Shown one piece after another: positions 1-8,873 of a DNA stretch of 64,000 nt. Numbering within the stretch: position 1 is the first letter of the stretch; the number at the start of each line of letters is the position of its first letter. Source of the stretch: Natronomonas salina (lineage in GTDB: Archaea > Halobacteriota > Halobacteria > Halobacteriales > Haloarculaceae); assembly GCF_013391105.1 (NCBI RefSeq), contig NZ_CP058335.1, forward strand, positions 434,001 through 498,000, written 5' to 3'. A program made the position numbers and the translations under genes. The notes beneath the pieces are model-generated. The model had not been told where the DNA came from. It saw only the letters and a program-made list of their open reading frames with translations, and searched no databases.

Positions 1-938
1 TCGAGTCGGAGGTCCCGGAGCCCGGCCCCCACGAGGTGCTCGTCCGGACGCTGTACATGTCGGTCGACCCCTACATGCGCGGCCGGATGCGCGACGCCGA
101 GTCGTACGCCGAGCCGTGGGACGTCGGCGACCCGATGAAGGCCGGCGTCGTCGGCGAGGTCGAGACGTCGAACCATCCCGACTTCGAGGCCGGCGACGTC
201 GTCACCGGCCAACTCGAGTGGGCGGACTACGCCGTCGCCGAGGGACGGGACCTGCGGACGGTGAACCCCGAGCACGGCCCCGTCTCGACGGCGCTGGGCG
301 TGCTGGGGATGCCGGGCGTCACCGCCTACTTCGGGACGACCGACGTCGCCGAGCCGAAGCCCGGCGACACGGTGGTCGTCAGCGCGGCCGCGGGCGCCGT
401 CGGCAGCGTCGTCGGCCAGATCGCCGACCTCACCGGCTGCCGCGTCATCGGCATCGCCGGCGCCGACGAGAAGATCGAGTGGCTGGAGTCCGTCGGCTTC
501 GACGAGGGGATCAACTACAAGGAGGAGGACGTGTCCTCGCGGCTCCGCGAGGCCTGCCCGGACGGCGTCGACGTCTACTTCGACAACGTCGGCGGCCCCG
601 TCACCGACGCGGTCTGGCCGCTGCTGAACGTCCGGGCGCGCGTCGCCGTCTGCGGGCAGATATCGCTGTACAACGAGACGGAGGTCCCGACCGGACCGCG
701 GAAGCTCGCCAAGCTCATCGAGAGCCGCGCCCGCGTCGAGGGGCTGCTCGTCCGGGACTACGAGGACCGGTGGGGCGAGGCCCTCCAGCGACTCTCGACG
801 TGGGTCGCCTCCGGCGACGTCGAGTACCGCGAGAACGTCGTCGAGGGCCTCGAGAACGCCCCCGACGCCTTCCTCGGGCTGTTCGAGGGGACGAAGATCG
901 GCAAGCAACTCGTGCAGGTCGGCGAGCGGTCGGACTGA
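1..938 (+). CDS. NADP-dependent zinc-free MDR oxidoreductase (5'-truncated)
   Basis: The gene enters from outside the window. The frame is open from base 3 and the first in-window GTG at 36 is not the start. About 311 residues are visible, so roughly 25-30 N-terminal residues are missing compared with the usual ~335-345. The nucleotide-binding loop SAAAGAVGS is clear, and the early YMSVDPYMRGRM segment is typical of the CurA/YncB/prostaglandin-reductase branch. No zinc-ligand cysteines are present. It probably reduces an enone or quinone with NADPH in the cytoplasm; the substrate cannot be inferred. Confidence 0.88.
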   Translation, partial: ESEVPEPGPHEVLVRTLYMSVDPYMRGRMRDAESYAEPWDVGDPMKAGVVGEVETSNHPDFEAGDVVTGQLEWADYAVAEGRDLRTVNPEHGPVSTALGVLGMPGVTAYFGTTDVAEPKPGDTVVVSAAAGAVGSVVGQIADLTGCRVIGIAGADEKIEWLESVGFDEGINYKEEDVSSRLREACPDGVDVYFDNVGGPVTDAVWPLLNVRARVAVCGQISLYNETEVPTGPRKLAKLIESRARVEGLLVRDYEDRWGEALQRLSTWVASGDVEYRENVVEGLENAPDAFLGLFEGTKIGKQLVQVGERSD

Positions 939-990
939 ACTGGCCCGCAGTTTCGCCGACGCCTCGCCGGCCGGCCGCCGCGCTTGACAA

Positions 991-1000
991 GCGTTAAATG
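991..1000 (+). promoter_or_regulatory. TATA box for the zinc-ribbon gene
   Basis: GCGTTAAATG is centred about 27 nt before the ATG at 1023. This predicts a leaderless transcript, which is common in haloarchaea. Confidence 0.5.
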
Positions 1001-1022
1001 GCGCGCCGACCGACCACGACGT

Positions 1023-1205
1023 ATGAGTAGCGAGAGTACCCGGCGGGACGTGCGGAAGTGCATCTCCTGCGGGATCAACATCTCCGGGACAAGCGCCGCC
1101 CGGTTCAAGTGCCCCGACTGCGGGCACCTGATCTTCCGGTGTTCGAAGTGTCGCAAGCAGAGCAACCTCTACGAGTGCCCCGACTGCGGGTTCACGGGTC
1201 CGTAA
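1023..1205 (+). CDS. Small four-CxxC zinc-ribbon protein (HVO_2753-like)
   Basis: A 60-residue protein with four CxxC pairs (CISC, CPDC, CSKC, CPDC), enough to bind two zinc ions. This matches the compact haloarchaeal zinc-finger family typified by HVO_2753 of Haloferax, which is conserved beside the aEF1B gene. The ATG at 1023 sits a leaderless distance from a TATA box. The stop lies 2 nt before the ATG of the aEF1B gene, so the two are probably co-transcribed. A nucleic-acid-binding role linked to translation is an inference from context. Confidence 0.88.
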   Translation: MSSESTRRDVRKCISCGINISGTSAARFKCPDCGHLIFRCSKCRKQSNLYECPDCGFTGP

Positions 1206-1207
1206 CG

Positions 1208-1474
1208 ATGGGGAAGGTAGCTGCCAAGATGAAGGTCATGCCGCAGAGCCCCGAGGTCGACCTGGACGAGCTCCAGGAGCGCCTCGAGAACTCCCTGCCG
1301 GAGGGCGCGAAGATCAGCCGCGTCGACCGCGAGGACGTCGCCTTCGGTCTCATCGCGCTGTTCCCGACGGTCGTCATCCCGGACGAGGCCGGCGGGACGG
1401 ACGCCGTCGAGGACGCCTTCGGCGACGTCGAGGGCGTCGAGAGCGTCGGCGTCGACGAAGTCGGCCGCATCTGA
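1208..1474 (+). CDS. ef1b: Translation elongation factor aEF-1 beta
   Basis: An 88-residue protein, the normal length of archaeal aEF1B, which is the guanine-nucleotide exchange factor for aEF1A. It starts with [19 protein letters not shown] and ends with the family's [13 protein letters not shown] beta-strand, forming the ferredoxin-like exchange domain. It follows the zinc-ribbon gene after 2 nt. The pairing of the two genes is conserved in haloarchaea and supports both calls. Confidence 0.95.
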   Translation: MGKVAAKMKVMPQSPEVDLDELQERLENSLPEGAKISRVDREDVAFGLIALFPTVVIPDEAGGTDAVEDAFGDVEGVESVGVDEVGRI

Positions 1475-1670
1475 CCGACACCGACCGTCCAACTTCTCAC
1501 CGCTCCGCCGCACCCGACAGCGGCGGCGCCGTCGCGTCCGTCCGCGCTTCGGTGACGTTTGGGCGCTGAGCCGGTCGGTACCTTGATAGCCGAGAACCCG
1601 AATACCTCCGACGCGGTCGCTACGTCGCCCACCCGTCCGGGCGAAGGGGAAGGAGCGCGGCCGGAACGCA

Positions 1671-1680
1671 CCTTTTATGT
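1671..1680 (+). promoter_or_regulatory. TATA box of the rpl21e operon
   Basis: CCTTTTATGT lies 28-37 nt before the L21e ATG at 1708. It gives a short or absent leader. The rest of 1475-1700 shows no convincing gene. Confidence 0.5.
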
Positions 1681-1707
1681 GTCGCACCTGATTAGGGCTC
1701 TTCAAGA

Positions 1708-2001
1708 ATGCCCAGTTCGAACGGTCCACGGAAGGCGACCCGGAACAAGCTGAAGAACAGCCCCCGCGAGCGGGGCACCTCCCCGCCGCAGCGCTCCGTC
1801 GAGGAGTACGAGAACGGCGAGAAGGTCCACCTCAAGATCGACCCCTCGGTGCCGGGCGGTCAGTTCCACCCGCGCTTCAACGGCCACACCGGCACCGTCG
1901 TCGGCGAGCAGGGCCGCGCGTACAAGGTCGAGATCACGGACGGCGGCAAGCAGAAGACCCTCATCGCCCGGCCCGCCCACCTCCGTCACCAGCAGGAATG
2001 A
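1708..2001 (+). CDS. rpl21e: 50S ribosomal protein L21e
   Basis: A 97-residue archaeal/eukaryotic-type L21e, full length, with the basic N-terminus ([19 protein letters not shown]) and the SH3-like core ([18 protein letters not shown]). It is a structural component of the large subunit. Its stop overlaps the RpoF start in ATGA, so the two are translationally coupled. The order L21e-RpoF-DUF655-RsmA is conserved in archaea. Confidence 0.97.
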   Translation: MPSSNGPRKATRNKLKNSPRERGTSPPQRSVEEYENGEKVHLKIDPSVPGGQFHPRFNGHTGTVVGEQGRAYKVEITDGGKQKTLIARPAHLRHQQE

Positions 2002-2354
2002 CGATCTTCAAGGAAGTCGTCGACGAGGAGTTCCTCACCGTCTCGCAGGCGAAGGAACTGCTGGCCGACGTCGAGGAGGAGCGCGCGCTCGACGAGGAGC
2101 GGGAGATGCAGTACGAACTCGCCCGCGCCATCGAGCACGTCAACCGGTTCGCGGTGCTCGACCCCGAGGAGTCCGTCGAACTGGTCGAGGAACTCGTGGA
2201 GCTGGAGAAGGTCGACGAGGCCACGGCCTACAAGATCGCCGACCTCCTGCCAGGCGACCGCGACGAACTCCGCTCGGTGTTCGCCCAGGAGCGGTACTCG
2301 CTGTCCGGCGACGAACTCGACGAGATCCTCGACATCGTCGTCAAGTACGCCTGA
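1998..2354 (+). CDS. rpoF: RNA polymerase subunit Rpo4 (RpoF, Rpb4 family)
   Basis: A 118-residue Rpb4/CRP17-family protein. With Rpo7 (RpoE) it forms the stalk of archaeal RNA polymerase, which acts in open-complex formation and transcript binding. The N-terminal segment pairs with Rpo7 and the C-terminal half ([20 protein letters not shown]) is the HRDC-like helical domain. It overlaps L21e by 4 nt in an ATGA junction. Confidence 0.95.
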   Translation: MTIFKEVVDEEFLTVSQAKELLADVEEERALDEEREMQYELARAIEHVNRFAVLDPEESVELVEELVELEKVDEATAYKIADLLPGDRDELRSVFAQERYSLSGDELDEILDIVVKYA

Positions 2355-2386
2355 CCGGGTCCGCCGAACCGGCGTCGCGGCCCCTG

Positions 2387-2397
2387 TTTTAAATATC
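2387..2397 (+). promoter_or_regulatory. TATA box before the DUF655 gene
   Basis: TTTTAAATATC ends about 21 nt before the ATG at 2418, giving a short or no leader. DUF655-rsmA may therefore also be expressed apart from rpl21e-rpoF. Confidence 0.5.
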
Positions 2398-2417
2398 GGC
2401 TTCCCGTATGCCAGGAC

Positions 2418-2996
2418 ATGAGCGACGCCGGAGCCGACGACCCCTCCCCCACGACGGCCGTCGTGGTCGACTTCCTGCCTCGGGGCCGCCCCGAGGACGA
2501 CCGCCCGCAGTACCAGAAATCCCCGGTCGCGTTCGCCGTCGGCGAGTCCGACTTCCGGCTCGTGGAGATCGCGCTGACCGACGACGCCGGCGTCAACATC
2601 GGGGACCGCGTCGAGATCGACCCCCCGGGTGACAACGTCAAGACGCTCCGGGACGTCGAGTACGACGCCCTCTCGAGCACCGGCGAGTCGGAACTGGAGT
2701 ACGCGGTCGACGAGATCATCGACGCCGACGAGCAGCGGTTCGTCGACTTCTACAACGACGCACAGCCGATCACCACGCGGCTGCACGTCCTCAACCTCCT
2801 GCCGGGCATCGGCAAGAAGCTGCGGAACAACATCCTCGACGAGCGGAAGCGCAAGCCCTTCGAGAGCTTCGAGGAGGTCGAGGAGCGCGTCTCCGGGCTG
2901 CACAACCCCCGCGAAGTGCTCGTCGAGCGCATCATGGAGGAGCTCCAGGAGGAGGACCTCAAGTACCGCATCTTCGCGCGCCGCGAGGAGGCCTGA
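2418..2996 (+). CDS. DUF655 family nucleic-acid-binding protein
   Basis: A 192-residue DUF655 protein. It has an N-terminal OB-like part (residues ~10-75) and a C-terminal helix-hairpin-helix region (LHVLNLLPGIGKKLRNNIL, residues ~120-140). The family sits between rpoF and rsmA across archaea. A role in RNA binding or ribosome maturation is inferred from the HhH motif and position; the exact role is unknown to me. Confidence 0.93.
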   Translation: MSDAGADDPSPTTAVVVDFLPRGRPEDDRPQYQKSPVAFAVGESDFRLVEIALTDDAGVNIGDRVEIDPPGDNVKTLRDVEYDALSSTGESELEYAVDEIIDADEQRFVDFYNDAQPITTRLHVLNLLPGIGKKLRNNILDERKRKPFESFEEVEERVSGLHNPREVLVERIMEELQEEDLKYRIFARREEA

Positions 2997-3018
2997 GCCG
3001 CCGCACCGGCGAAGGGTG

Positions 3019-3028
3019 AACCATATAC
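3019..3028 (+). promoter_or_regulatory. TATA box of rsmA
   Basis: AACCATATAC lies about 28 nt before the rsmA ATG at 3053. This predicts a leaderless transcript. Confidence 0.45.
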
Positions 3029-3052
3029 GGACCCGGGGCCTACGCGGCGCAC

Positions 3053-3874
3053 ATGCGCGACCCCGACGCGCTCATCGCCCGCGCCGGCGTGCGCGGCGAC
3101 CCAGAGCGCGACCAGCACTTCCTCGTCGACGACCGGGTCCTCGACCGGCTGCCCGGCTACCTGCCCGACGGGACCGACACCTCGCACGTCCTCGAGGTCG
3201 GCGGCGGCGCCGGAGCCCTCACCGACCGCCTGCTGTCCGTCGCCGACCGCCTCACCGTCGTCGAGCGCGACGAGACGCTCGCGGAGTTCCTCGAAACGGA
3301 GTTCGCCGACGCCGTCGACGAGGGGCGGTTGACGGTCCTGCACGGCGACGCCCTCGAGGTCGACCTCCCGGAGTTCACCGCGTCGGTCTCGAACCTCCCG
3401 TACGGCGTCTCCTCGGAGATCGCCTTCCGGCTGCTGCCCGAGAAGCGCCCGCTCGTGTTGATGTTCCAGAAGGAGTTCGCCGAGCGGATGGCCGCCGATC
3501 CGGGGACCGACGAGTACGGCCGCCTCTCCGTGACGGCGGGCCACTACGCCGACGTGGAGGTCGTCGAGCCGGTGCCGAAGGAGGCCTTCGCCCCCCCGCC
3601 GGCCGTCGAGAGCGCCGTCGTGCGGACGACGCCGCGGGACCCCGACTACGAGGTGCCCGACGACGAGGCGTTCATGGCGCTCGTCCGCGCGGTGTTCACC
3701 CAGCGCCGGAAGACGATGCGCAACGCCGTCCGGAACACGACGCACATCTCCGGCATCGAGGACGCCGACGCCGTCGTCGAGGCGGCCGGCGAGGAGCTGA
3801 TGAGCGACCGCGCGGGGAACGTCCCGCCCGCGGAGTTCGCCCGGCTCGCGCGCATCGCCGCCGAGGTCTCGTGA
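3053..3874 (+). CDS. rsmA: 16S rRNA dimethyladenosine methyltransferase RsmA/KsgA/Dim1
   Basis: A 273-residue SAM-dependent rRNA adenine N6-dimethyltransferase that modifies two adjacent adenines near the 3' end of 16S rRNA during small-subunit maturation. Visible motifs are QHFLVD, the SAM loop LEVGGGAGALTDRLL, and the catalytic NLPYGVSSEIAF. The C-terminal helical domain has the usual FTQRRKTMRNAVR. It is full length and downstream of DUF655 as in other archaea. Confidence 0.96.
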   Translation: MRDPDALIARAGVRGDPERDQHFLVDDRVLDRLPGYLPDGTDTSHVLEVGGGAGALTDRLLSVADRLTVVERDETLAEFLETEFADAVDEGRLTVLHGDALEVDLPEFTASVSNLPYGVSSEIAFRLLPEKRPLVLMFQKEFAERMAADPGTDEYGRLSVTAGHYADVEVVEPVPKEAFAPPPAVESAVVRTTPRDPDYEVPDDEAFMALVRAVFTQRRKTMRNAVRNTTHISGIEDADAVVEAAGEELMSDRAGNVPPAEFARLARIAAEVS

Positions 3875-3973
3875 TAAGGGGTCGTTCGAGGAACGGGACG
3901 GTACGCGCCGATTTCGTGAGGGATTTGACCCCGGAGGCGGAACCCGGCGACAACGCGGCCTGACCGCTCCACC

Positions 3974-5458
3974 ATGTCCCCCTCACCAGCTTCCCACGCG
4001 CCGCAGGTCCTCTTCGTGGTCGAAGGGATAGGAGAGGTCGTGGACAACAACCCGGTCGAGCAGTCCCTCGCGACCGTCGCGCTCGCGCTGTCGTTCCTCG
4101 TCGCCGTCTGGGTCATCTTCCTCGGTGGGCCGCCGCTGAAGCGGCGGTACAGCGACGAGATCGTCGACATCGCGCGAACGCTCACCATCATGGTCGCGGC
4201 GCTGGCCTCCGCCGGCGTCTTCGTCGTCATCTGGCGGGTCCAGGGCCGGGTCCTGACGGCGATGGGGACCCTCCTGCCGGAGAACCCCGAGCGGATGGGC
4301 CTCCTGCTGTTCGTCGCCTTCCTCGTCCTGCTGGGGACGTACGTCCTCACGCGCGTCACGAAGCGGACGGTCCGCCACTGGTCGAAGTCGGGGCGCATCT
4401 CCCCCCACCAGCGCGAGGTCGCCCACCACGCCATCCAGATCGGGCTGTTCGTGGTCGCCCTCGTGTTCATCCTCGGGCTGTTCGACTACAACCCGCGGGA
4501 CCTCTTCCTCGGGGCCGGCGTCATCGGCGTCATCGTCGGCTTCGCCGCCCGGAAGACGCTCTCGGGGGTGCTCTCGGGGTTCGTCATCCTCTTCGGCCGG
4601 CCCTTCGAGGCCGGCGACTGGATCGCCGTCGGCGACCGGGAGGGGATCGTCACCGAGATCACCCTCTTCAACACGCAGATCCGGACGTTCAACGAGGAGC
4701 ACGTCCTCGTCCCGAACGACAGCGTGACCGACCGGGAGGTCACCAACTACTCGAAGACCGACCGGCTGCGGATCATCACGGAGGTCGGCGTCGACTACGA
4801 CGCCGACATCGACGTCGCGGCGACCATCGCCAAGGAGGCCATCGAGGGCTGCGACTCCGTGGCCGACACCCCCGGGCCCGACGTCATCCTCGACTCCTTC
4901 GCGGACAGCTCCGTCGTGCTGCAGTTGCGCTACTGGATCGACAAGCCGACCATCCAGCGGAAGCTCGGCGCCCAGAACGAGGTCATCGACACCGTCAAGA
5001 AGGCCTTCGAGGAGGAGGACATCAAGATCCCCTACCCGCAGCGCGAGCTCATGGGTCGCGAGGAGACCGACGGCCTCCAGCTGTCCTCCGAGCCCGACGT
5101 GACCGTCGAGAACGAGGTCCAGCCGGCCGTCCGCCGCGTGAGGGCCGACTCGACGGCCGTCGAGGAGCCCGTCGAGGACCGGTACCGCACCGACGACGAG
5201 ATGGAGGGCCGGCCCGAGGCCGCCCGCGACGACGACGTCGAGGCAGAGGTCGAGATGGAGGCCGACGACGAAGAGGGCGACGGCAGCGAGAGCGGAGGCG
5301 ACGAAGGAGAGACCGATCCGGAGACAGAACCAGCGCACCCGGAGGACGGCGCCGCCCACGACGGAGACGGTGACGCCGACGGAGAACCAGCGGAGGAAGA
5401 GGCCCCCGACGAGGAGGTCCCCAGTGAGGGGCCCCCCGAGGAGGAGACCGGACGGTGA
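3974..5458 (+). CDS. MscS-type mechanosensitive ion channel with long acidic C-terminal tail
   Basis: A 494-residue membrane protein. Hydrophobic helices lie at about 35-55, 68-92, 105-125, 155-172 and 178-205. The last leads into the MscS pore and beta domain (VGFAARKTLSGVLSGFVILF, then RPFEAGDWIAVGDREGIV). Residues after ~385 form an Asp/Glu/Gly-rich, probably disordered cytoplasmic tail. It should release solutes on hypo-osmotic shock. The stop overlaps the GTG of the next gene. Confidence 0.93.
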   Translation: MSPSPASHAPQVLFVVEGIGEVVDNNPVEQSLATVALALSFLVAVWVIFLGGPPLKRRYSDEIVDIARTLTIMVAALASAGVFVVIWRVQGRVLTAMGTLLPENPERMGLLLFVAFLVLLGTYVLTRVTKRTVRHWSKSGRISPHQREVAHHAIQIGLFVVALVFILGLFDYNPRDLFLGAGVIGVIVGFAARKTLSGVLSGFVILFGRPFEAGDWIAVGDREGIVTEITLFNTQIRTFNEEHVLVPNDSVTDREVTNYSKTDRLRIITEVGVDYDADIDVAATIAKEAIEGCDSVADTPGPDVILDSFADSSVVLQLRYWIDKPTIQRKLGAQNEVIDTVKKAFEEEDIKIPYPQRELMGREETDGLQLSSEPDVTVENEVQPAVRRVRADSTAVEEPVEDRYRTDDEMEGRPEAARDDDVEAEVEMEADDEEGDGSESGGDEGETDPETEPAHPEDGAAHDGDGDADGEPAEEEAPDEEVPSEGPPEEETGR

Positions 5459-6033
5459 CCCTCCAGGACCGCCGGGAGATGCCGACGGTGTACGAGGCCG
5501 CCGAGGACTCCCGCCTGCTCGCCGAGACGGTCGTCGACCGCATCGGGGGCGACGAGCGAGTCCTGGAGGTGGGCGTCGGGTCGGGCTACATAGCCGGTCG
5601 CGTCGCCGAGGAGACGGGCGCCCGTGTCGTCGGCTGCGACGTCAACCCCGAGGCCTGCGAGATGGCTCGCGACGAGGGCGTCGAGGCGGTCCGGTCGAAC
5701 CTCGCGGACCCCTTCGCCGCCGACAGCTTCGACGTAGTGCTGTTCAACCCGCCGTACCTCCCGACGCCGCCGGAGGAGGAGTGGGACGACCCCCTCGAGC
5801 ACGCCCTCTCGGGGGGCGAGGACGGCCGGCGGGTCATCCGGCCGTTCCTCGCGGACGTGGGACGCGTCCTCCGTCCCGACGGGCGAATCTACCTCCTGAT
5901 TTCGTCGTTGACCAACGTCGACGCCGTCTCGGAACTGGCCGCCGATGCGGGCCTCGCCGCTCGCGAGGTGGCCGAGAAGTCGTTCCCGTTCGAGCGGCTC
6001 GTCGTCCTGGAGATAACTCACGAGCATTCGTGA
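5455..6033 (+). CDS. HemK2/Mtq2-family protein-(glutamine N5) methyltransferase
   Basis: A 192-residue SAM methyltransferase with VLEVGVGSGYIAG (SAM loop) and the catalytic NPPYLPTPP motif of glutamine and adenine N-methylases. The archaeal HemK2/Mtq2 group methylates the GGQ glutamine of aRF1. The GTG at 5455 overlaps the MscS stop (GTGA). An ATG at 5479 is possible but would remove the N-terminal residues before VYEAAEDSRLL, so the GTG is preferred. Confidence 0.88.
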   Translation: MTLQDRREMPTVYEAAEDSRLLAETVVDRIGGDERVLEVGVGSGYIAGRVAEETGARVVGCDVNPEACEMARDEGVEAVRSNLADPFAADSFDVVLFNPPYLPTPPEEEWDDPLEHALSGGEDGRRVIRPFLADVGRVLRPDGRIYLLISSLTNVDAVSELAADAGLAAREVAEKSFPFERLVVLEITHEHS

Positions 6034-6039
6034 GTAGGA

Positions 6040-6049
6040 AATATTAAAC
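6040..6049 (+). promoter_or_regulatory. TATA box of the methionine synthase pair
   Basis: AATATTAAAC is centred about 29 nt before the ATG at 6074. This predicts a leaderless transcript. Confidence 0.5.
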
Positions 6050-6073
6050 GCCGTCATTGCGTAGCGGCGGGCA

Positions 6074-7057
6074 ATGACAGAGGTAATCGCCACGACACCC
6101 GGGCTGTTCCCGCTGCCCGACTGGGCGAAAGACGAGCTGTCGGACCTGAAGGGCCACCAGAAGGACGACCTCATCGCCGGCGACGAGAGCGGCGAGATCG
6201 CCGCGGCGTACGGCCGCGCGCGCACCGAGGTCGTCGACCGGCAACTCGAGGCCGGCCTCGACCGCGTCGTCGAGGGGCAGCTCCGGTGGGACGACATGCT
6301 CGCCCACCCGCTGTCCGTCCACGACAGCGTCGAGACCCGCGGCATCGTCCGCTACTACGACAACAACAACTTCTACCGGGAGCCGGTCGTCACCGGCGAG
6401 CTGGACTTCGACGGCGACGTCGCCGCCGAACTGGACGCCAGCGCCGACGTGAACCAGGCCGTCCTCCCCGGCCCCTACTCCCTCTCGGAGCTCGCGACCG
6501 ACGAGCACTACGAGGACGACGCCGCGTTCCTCGACGCCGTCGGCGAGTTCCTCGCCGGCGAGGCCGAGGCTTTCCCAGAGGTCGAGACCCTGTTCCTGCT
6601 GGAGCCGTCGCTCGTCACCGAGGCGCCCGACGACGGCGAGGACGAGCGGGCCAGCCGGGCCATCGACGCGGTCGCCGACGCCGTCGACTGCGAGGTCGTC
6701 GTCCACACCTACTGGGGGGCCATCCCGGAGAAGCCCTACGCCCACCTGATGGACGCCGACGTCGACGCCATCGGCTTCGACTTCGTCTCCGACCACGAGG
6801 AGAACCTCTACAACGTCCAGGAGTACGGCACGAAGGACTCCGTCGCCCTCGGCGTCGTCGACGGCCAGAACACGCTGGTCGAGACGCCCGAGGAGATCAA
6901 CGAGCGCATCGACTGGGTGCAGGACAACGTCCCCGCCCAGGACTTCGACACCGTCTACGCGACCGCCAACACCGAGCTGTTCTACCTGCCCGTCAACAAG
7001 GCCGAGGCGAAGCTCGACGCCCTCGCCGACGCCGCCGCCACGGAGGTGCCCCAATGA
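6074..7057 (+). CDS. MetE-like methionine synthase, N-terminal-type subunit
   Basis: A 327-residue protein of the cobalamin-independent methionine synthase (UROD/MetE-like) fold. It lacks the HxC...C zinc signature of the catalytic half, so it corresponds to the first of the two MetE-like genes that haloarchaea carry in tandem. PGPYSLSELATDEHYEDD parallels PITGPYTLASWSFNEHYE in the next gene. It overlaps that gene by ATGA. Methyl donor and partner role are not visible from sequence. Confidence 0.85.
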   Translation: MTEVIATTPGLFPLPDWAKDELSDLKGHQKDDLIAGDESGEIAAAYGRARTEVVDRQLEAGLDRVVEGQLRWDDMLAHPLSVHDSVETRGIVRYYDNNNFYREPVVTGELDFDGDVAAELDASADVNQAVLPGPYSLSELATDEHYEDDAAFLDAVGEFLAGEAEAFPEVETLFLLEPSLVTEAPDDGEDERASRAIDAVADAVDCEVVVHTYWGAIPEKPYAHLMDADVDAIGFDFVSDHEENLYNVQEYGTKDSVALGVVDGQNTLVETPEEINERIDWVQDNVPAQDFDTVYATANTELFYLPVNKAEAKLDALADAAATEVPQ

Positions 7058-8139
7058 CCGCCAACCTGCTCGCCGACACCCGCGACCAGTTCCGCCCCGA
7101 GGACCACCCGACAGACCACTTCCTGCTGACGACCGTCGTCGGCTCGTACCCGAAGCCGAAGTGGCTCAACCGGGCGAAGGAGCTCGCGGAGGACGACGAC
7201 CGCGACTTCGACGACGAGGACCTCGACGAGGCCCTCGACGACGCCGCCCGCGTCATCACGAACGAGCACGTCCGCTCGGGCCTCGACGTCGTCGTCGACG
7301 GCGAGATGCGGCGCAACGAGATGGTCGAGTACTTCGCCCACCGCATCGAGGGCTACGAGTTCAACGGCCCCGTGAAGGTCTGGGGGCACAACTACTTCGA
7401 CAAGCCCTCCGTCGCCGACGAAGTCGAGTACGACGAGCCGTGGCTCGTCGACGAGTTCGAGTTCACCACCGGCGTCACGACCCGCCCGGTGAAGGTGCCG
7501 ATCACCGGCCCATACACCCTCGCCTCCTGGTCGTTCAACGAGCACTACGAGACCGAGGAGGAGCTCGCCTACGAGCTCGCGGACCTCGTCAACGAGGAGA
7601 TCGAGGCCCTCGTGGAGGCCGGCGCCCGCTACATCCAGATCGACGAGCCCGCCCTCGCGACGACGCCGGACGACCACGCCATCGTCGGCGAGTGCCTCGA
7701 GCACATCGCCGACGGCGTCCCGGAGAACGTCCGCCTCGGGCTCCACGTCTGCTACGGCGACTACTCCCGTATCTACCCCGAGATCCTCGACATGCCGGTC
7801 CACGAGTACGACCTCGAGCTCGCCAACGGCGACTACGAGCAGCTCGACGTCTTCAAGGAGACGGAGTTCACGAAGGACCTCGCCCTCGGCGTCGTCGACG
7901 TCCACACCACCGACGTCGAGACCGTCGAGGAGATCAAGGAGAACATCAAGCGCGGCTTCGAGGTCGTCCCGCCGGAGCGGCTCACCGTCTCGCCGGACTG
8001 CGGCGTGAAGCTGCTGCCCCGCGAGGTCGCCTACCGGAAGATGGAGAACATGGTCCAGGCGGCCCGCGAGGTCGAGGCGGAGCTCGACTCCGGCGAGATC
8101 ACGGTCGGCTACGCCGGTAGCGCGCCCGCCGACGACTGA
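7054..8139 (+). CDS. MetE-like methionine synthase, catalytic subunit
   Basis: A 361-residue MetE C-terminal-type methyltransferase that transfers a methyl group to homocysteine. The zinc signature is visible: LHVCYGDYSR supplies His and Cys, and VSPDCGVKLLPREVAY supplies the late Cys. VVGSYPKPKW, DGEMRRNEMVEYF and QIDEPALATTPDD are family hallmarks. Archaeal MetE proteins are this short form, without the bacterial N-terminal domain. The ATGA overlap with the upstream gene implies coupled translation and perhaps a two-subunit enzyme. Confidence 0.9.
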   Translation: MTANLLADTRDQFRPEDHPTDHFLLTTVVGSYPKPKWLNRAKELAEDDDRDFDDEDLDEALDDAARVITNEHVRSGLDVVVDGEMRRNEMVEYFAHRIEGYEFNGPVKVWGHNYFDKPSVADEVEYDEPWLVDEFEFTTGVTTRPVKVPITGPYTLASWSFNEHYETEEELAYELADLVNEEIEALVEAGARYIQIDEPALATTPDDHAIVGECLEHIADGVPENVRLGLHVCYGDYSRIYPEILDMPVHEYDLELANGDYEQLDVFKETEFTKDLALGVVDVHTTDVETVEEIKENIKRGFEVVPPERLTVSPDCGVKLLPREVAYRKMENMVQAAREVEAELDSGEITVGYAGSAPADD

Positions 8140-8155
8140 CGAGCGACTCCCCCTT

Positions 8156-8344
8156 CTAGGCCAGCGTCAGCACCGACCACAGCAACGACACGACGAACAG
8201 CGCCATCGCCGCCACGAGGCTCCAGTCGCTCCACCTCGTCTCCGTCCCCGAGGCGTCGTCGGTCATGATCACCACGTAGGCGGTACCCAGGACCGCGAGT
8301 GCTCCGGCCACGACCATCCCGGCGAGTTCGAACGTTCCCACCAT
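8156..8344 (-). CDS. Small two-TM membrane protein, function unknown
   Basis: 62 residues with two hydrophobic helices (FELAGMVVAGALAVLGTAYV and LVAAMALFVVSLLWSVL) separated by a polar loop. The start ATG at 8344 lies about 30 nt downstream of a TATA-like GTTTTATTA (8370-8378, minus strand). No family recognised. Confidence 0.6.
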   Translation of the reverse strand: MVGTFELAGMVVAGALAVLGTAYVVIMTDDASGTETRWSDWSLVAAMALFVVSLLWSVLTLA

Positions 8345-8424
8345 GTGTAAATCGTTAGCACGCGCCGGTAATAAAACCACGCGCCGCCGGAACCGTAATG
8401 TGGTTGCCCTCGATACCCCAGGGT

Positions 8425-8826
8425 ATGCGAATCGAACTCAGGGTGTGCAAAAACTGCTACGAGGGTGAACACGGCAACCCCCAGAAGGGGGACGTGACGC
8501 GCGACGCCGTGAAGTGCGCGAGGCAGGTCCGGGAGTACAAGGACCTCATCAGCCTCGACGCGGTGTACGTCACGATGGTCGAGGAGGGCGACGCGGGCGG
8601 CAGCGAGGAGCTGCCGGTCGTCGTCGCCAGCATCGAGAACGACCAGGTCGCCCTCACCGACACCCAGCTCGTCATGGAGGACGACGACGGCAACATGCTC
8701 GTCTACCCCGAACCCGAGGACATCCTCGAGGTGCTGAGCCGCAACCTCGACCAGATCCAACAGCAGACCCGCCAGGACGTGATGGTCGAGCTCTCCGAGG
8801 TGGGCGCGGAGCTGCTGACGGGCTGA
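8425..8826 (+). CDS. Conserved-looking hypothetical protein with N-terminal Cys motif
   Basis: 133 residues, acidic, starting MRIELRVCKNCYEGEHGNP. A CxxC pair at residues 8-11 and a third Cys near residue 30 suggest a possible metal site. The C-terminal part (VYPEPEDILEVLSRNLDQI) is probably helical. An upstream in-frame ATG at 8398 would add nine poorly halophilic residues and is less likely. Function unknown. Confidence 0.65.
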   Translation: MRIELRVCKNCYEGEHGNPQKGDVTRDAVKCARQVREYKDLISLDAVYVTMVEEGDAGGSEELPVVVASIENDQVALTDTQLVMEDDDGNMLVYPEPEDILEVLSRNLDQIQQQTRQDVMVELSEVGAELLTG

Positions 8827-8873
8827 GCGAGCGAAGAAGGAGCGGAACGGGGCAGTTCCGCGGTCGCCCGACG

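Noticed and set aside
1559-1753. 64-codon plus-strand frame before L21e
   Set aside because: It spans the rpl21e TATA box and start and has no protein-like features.
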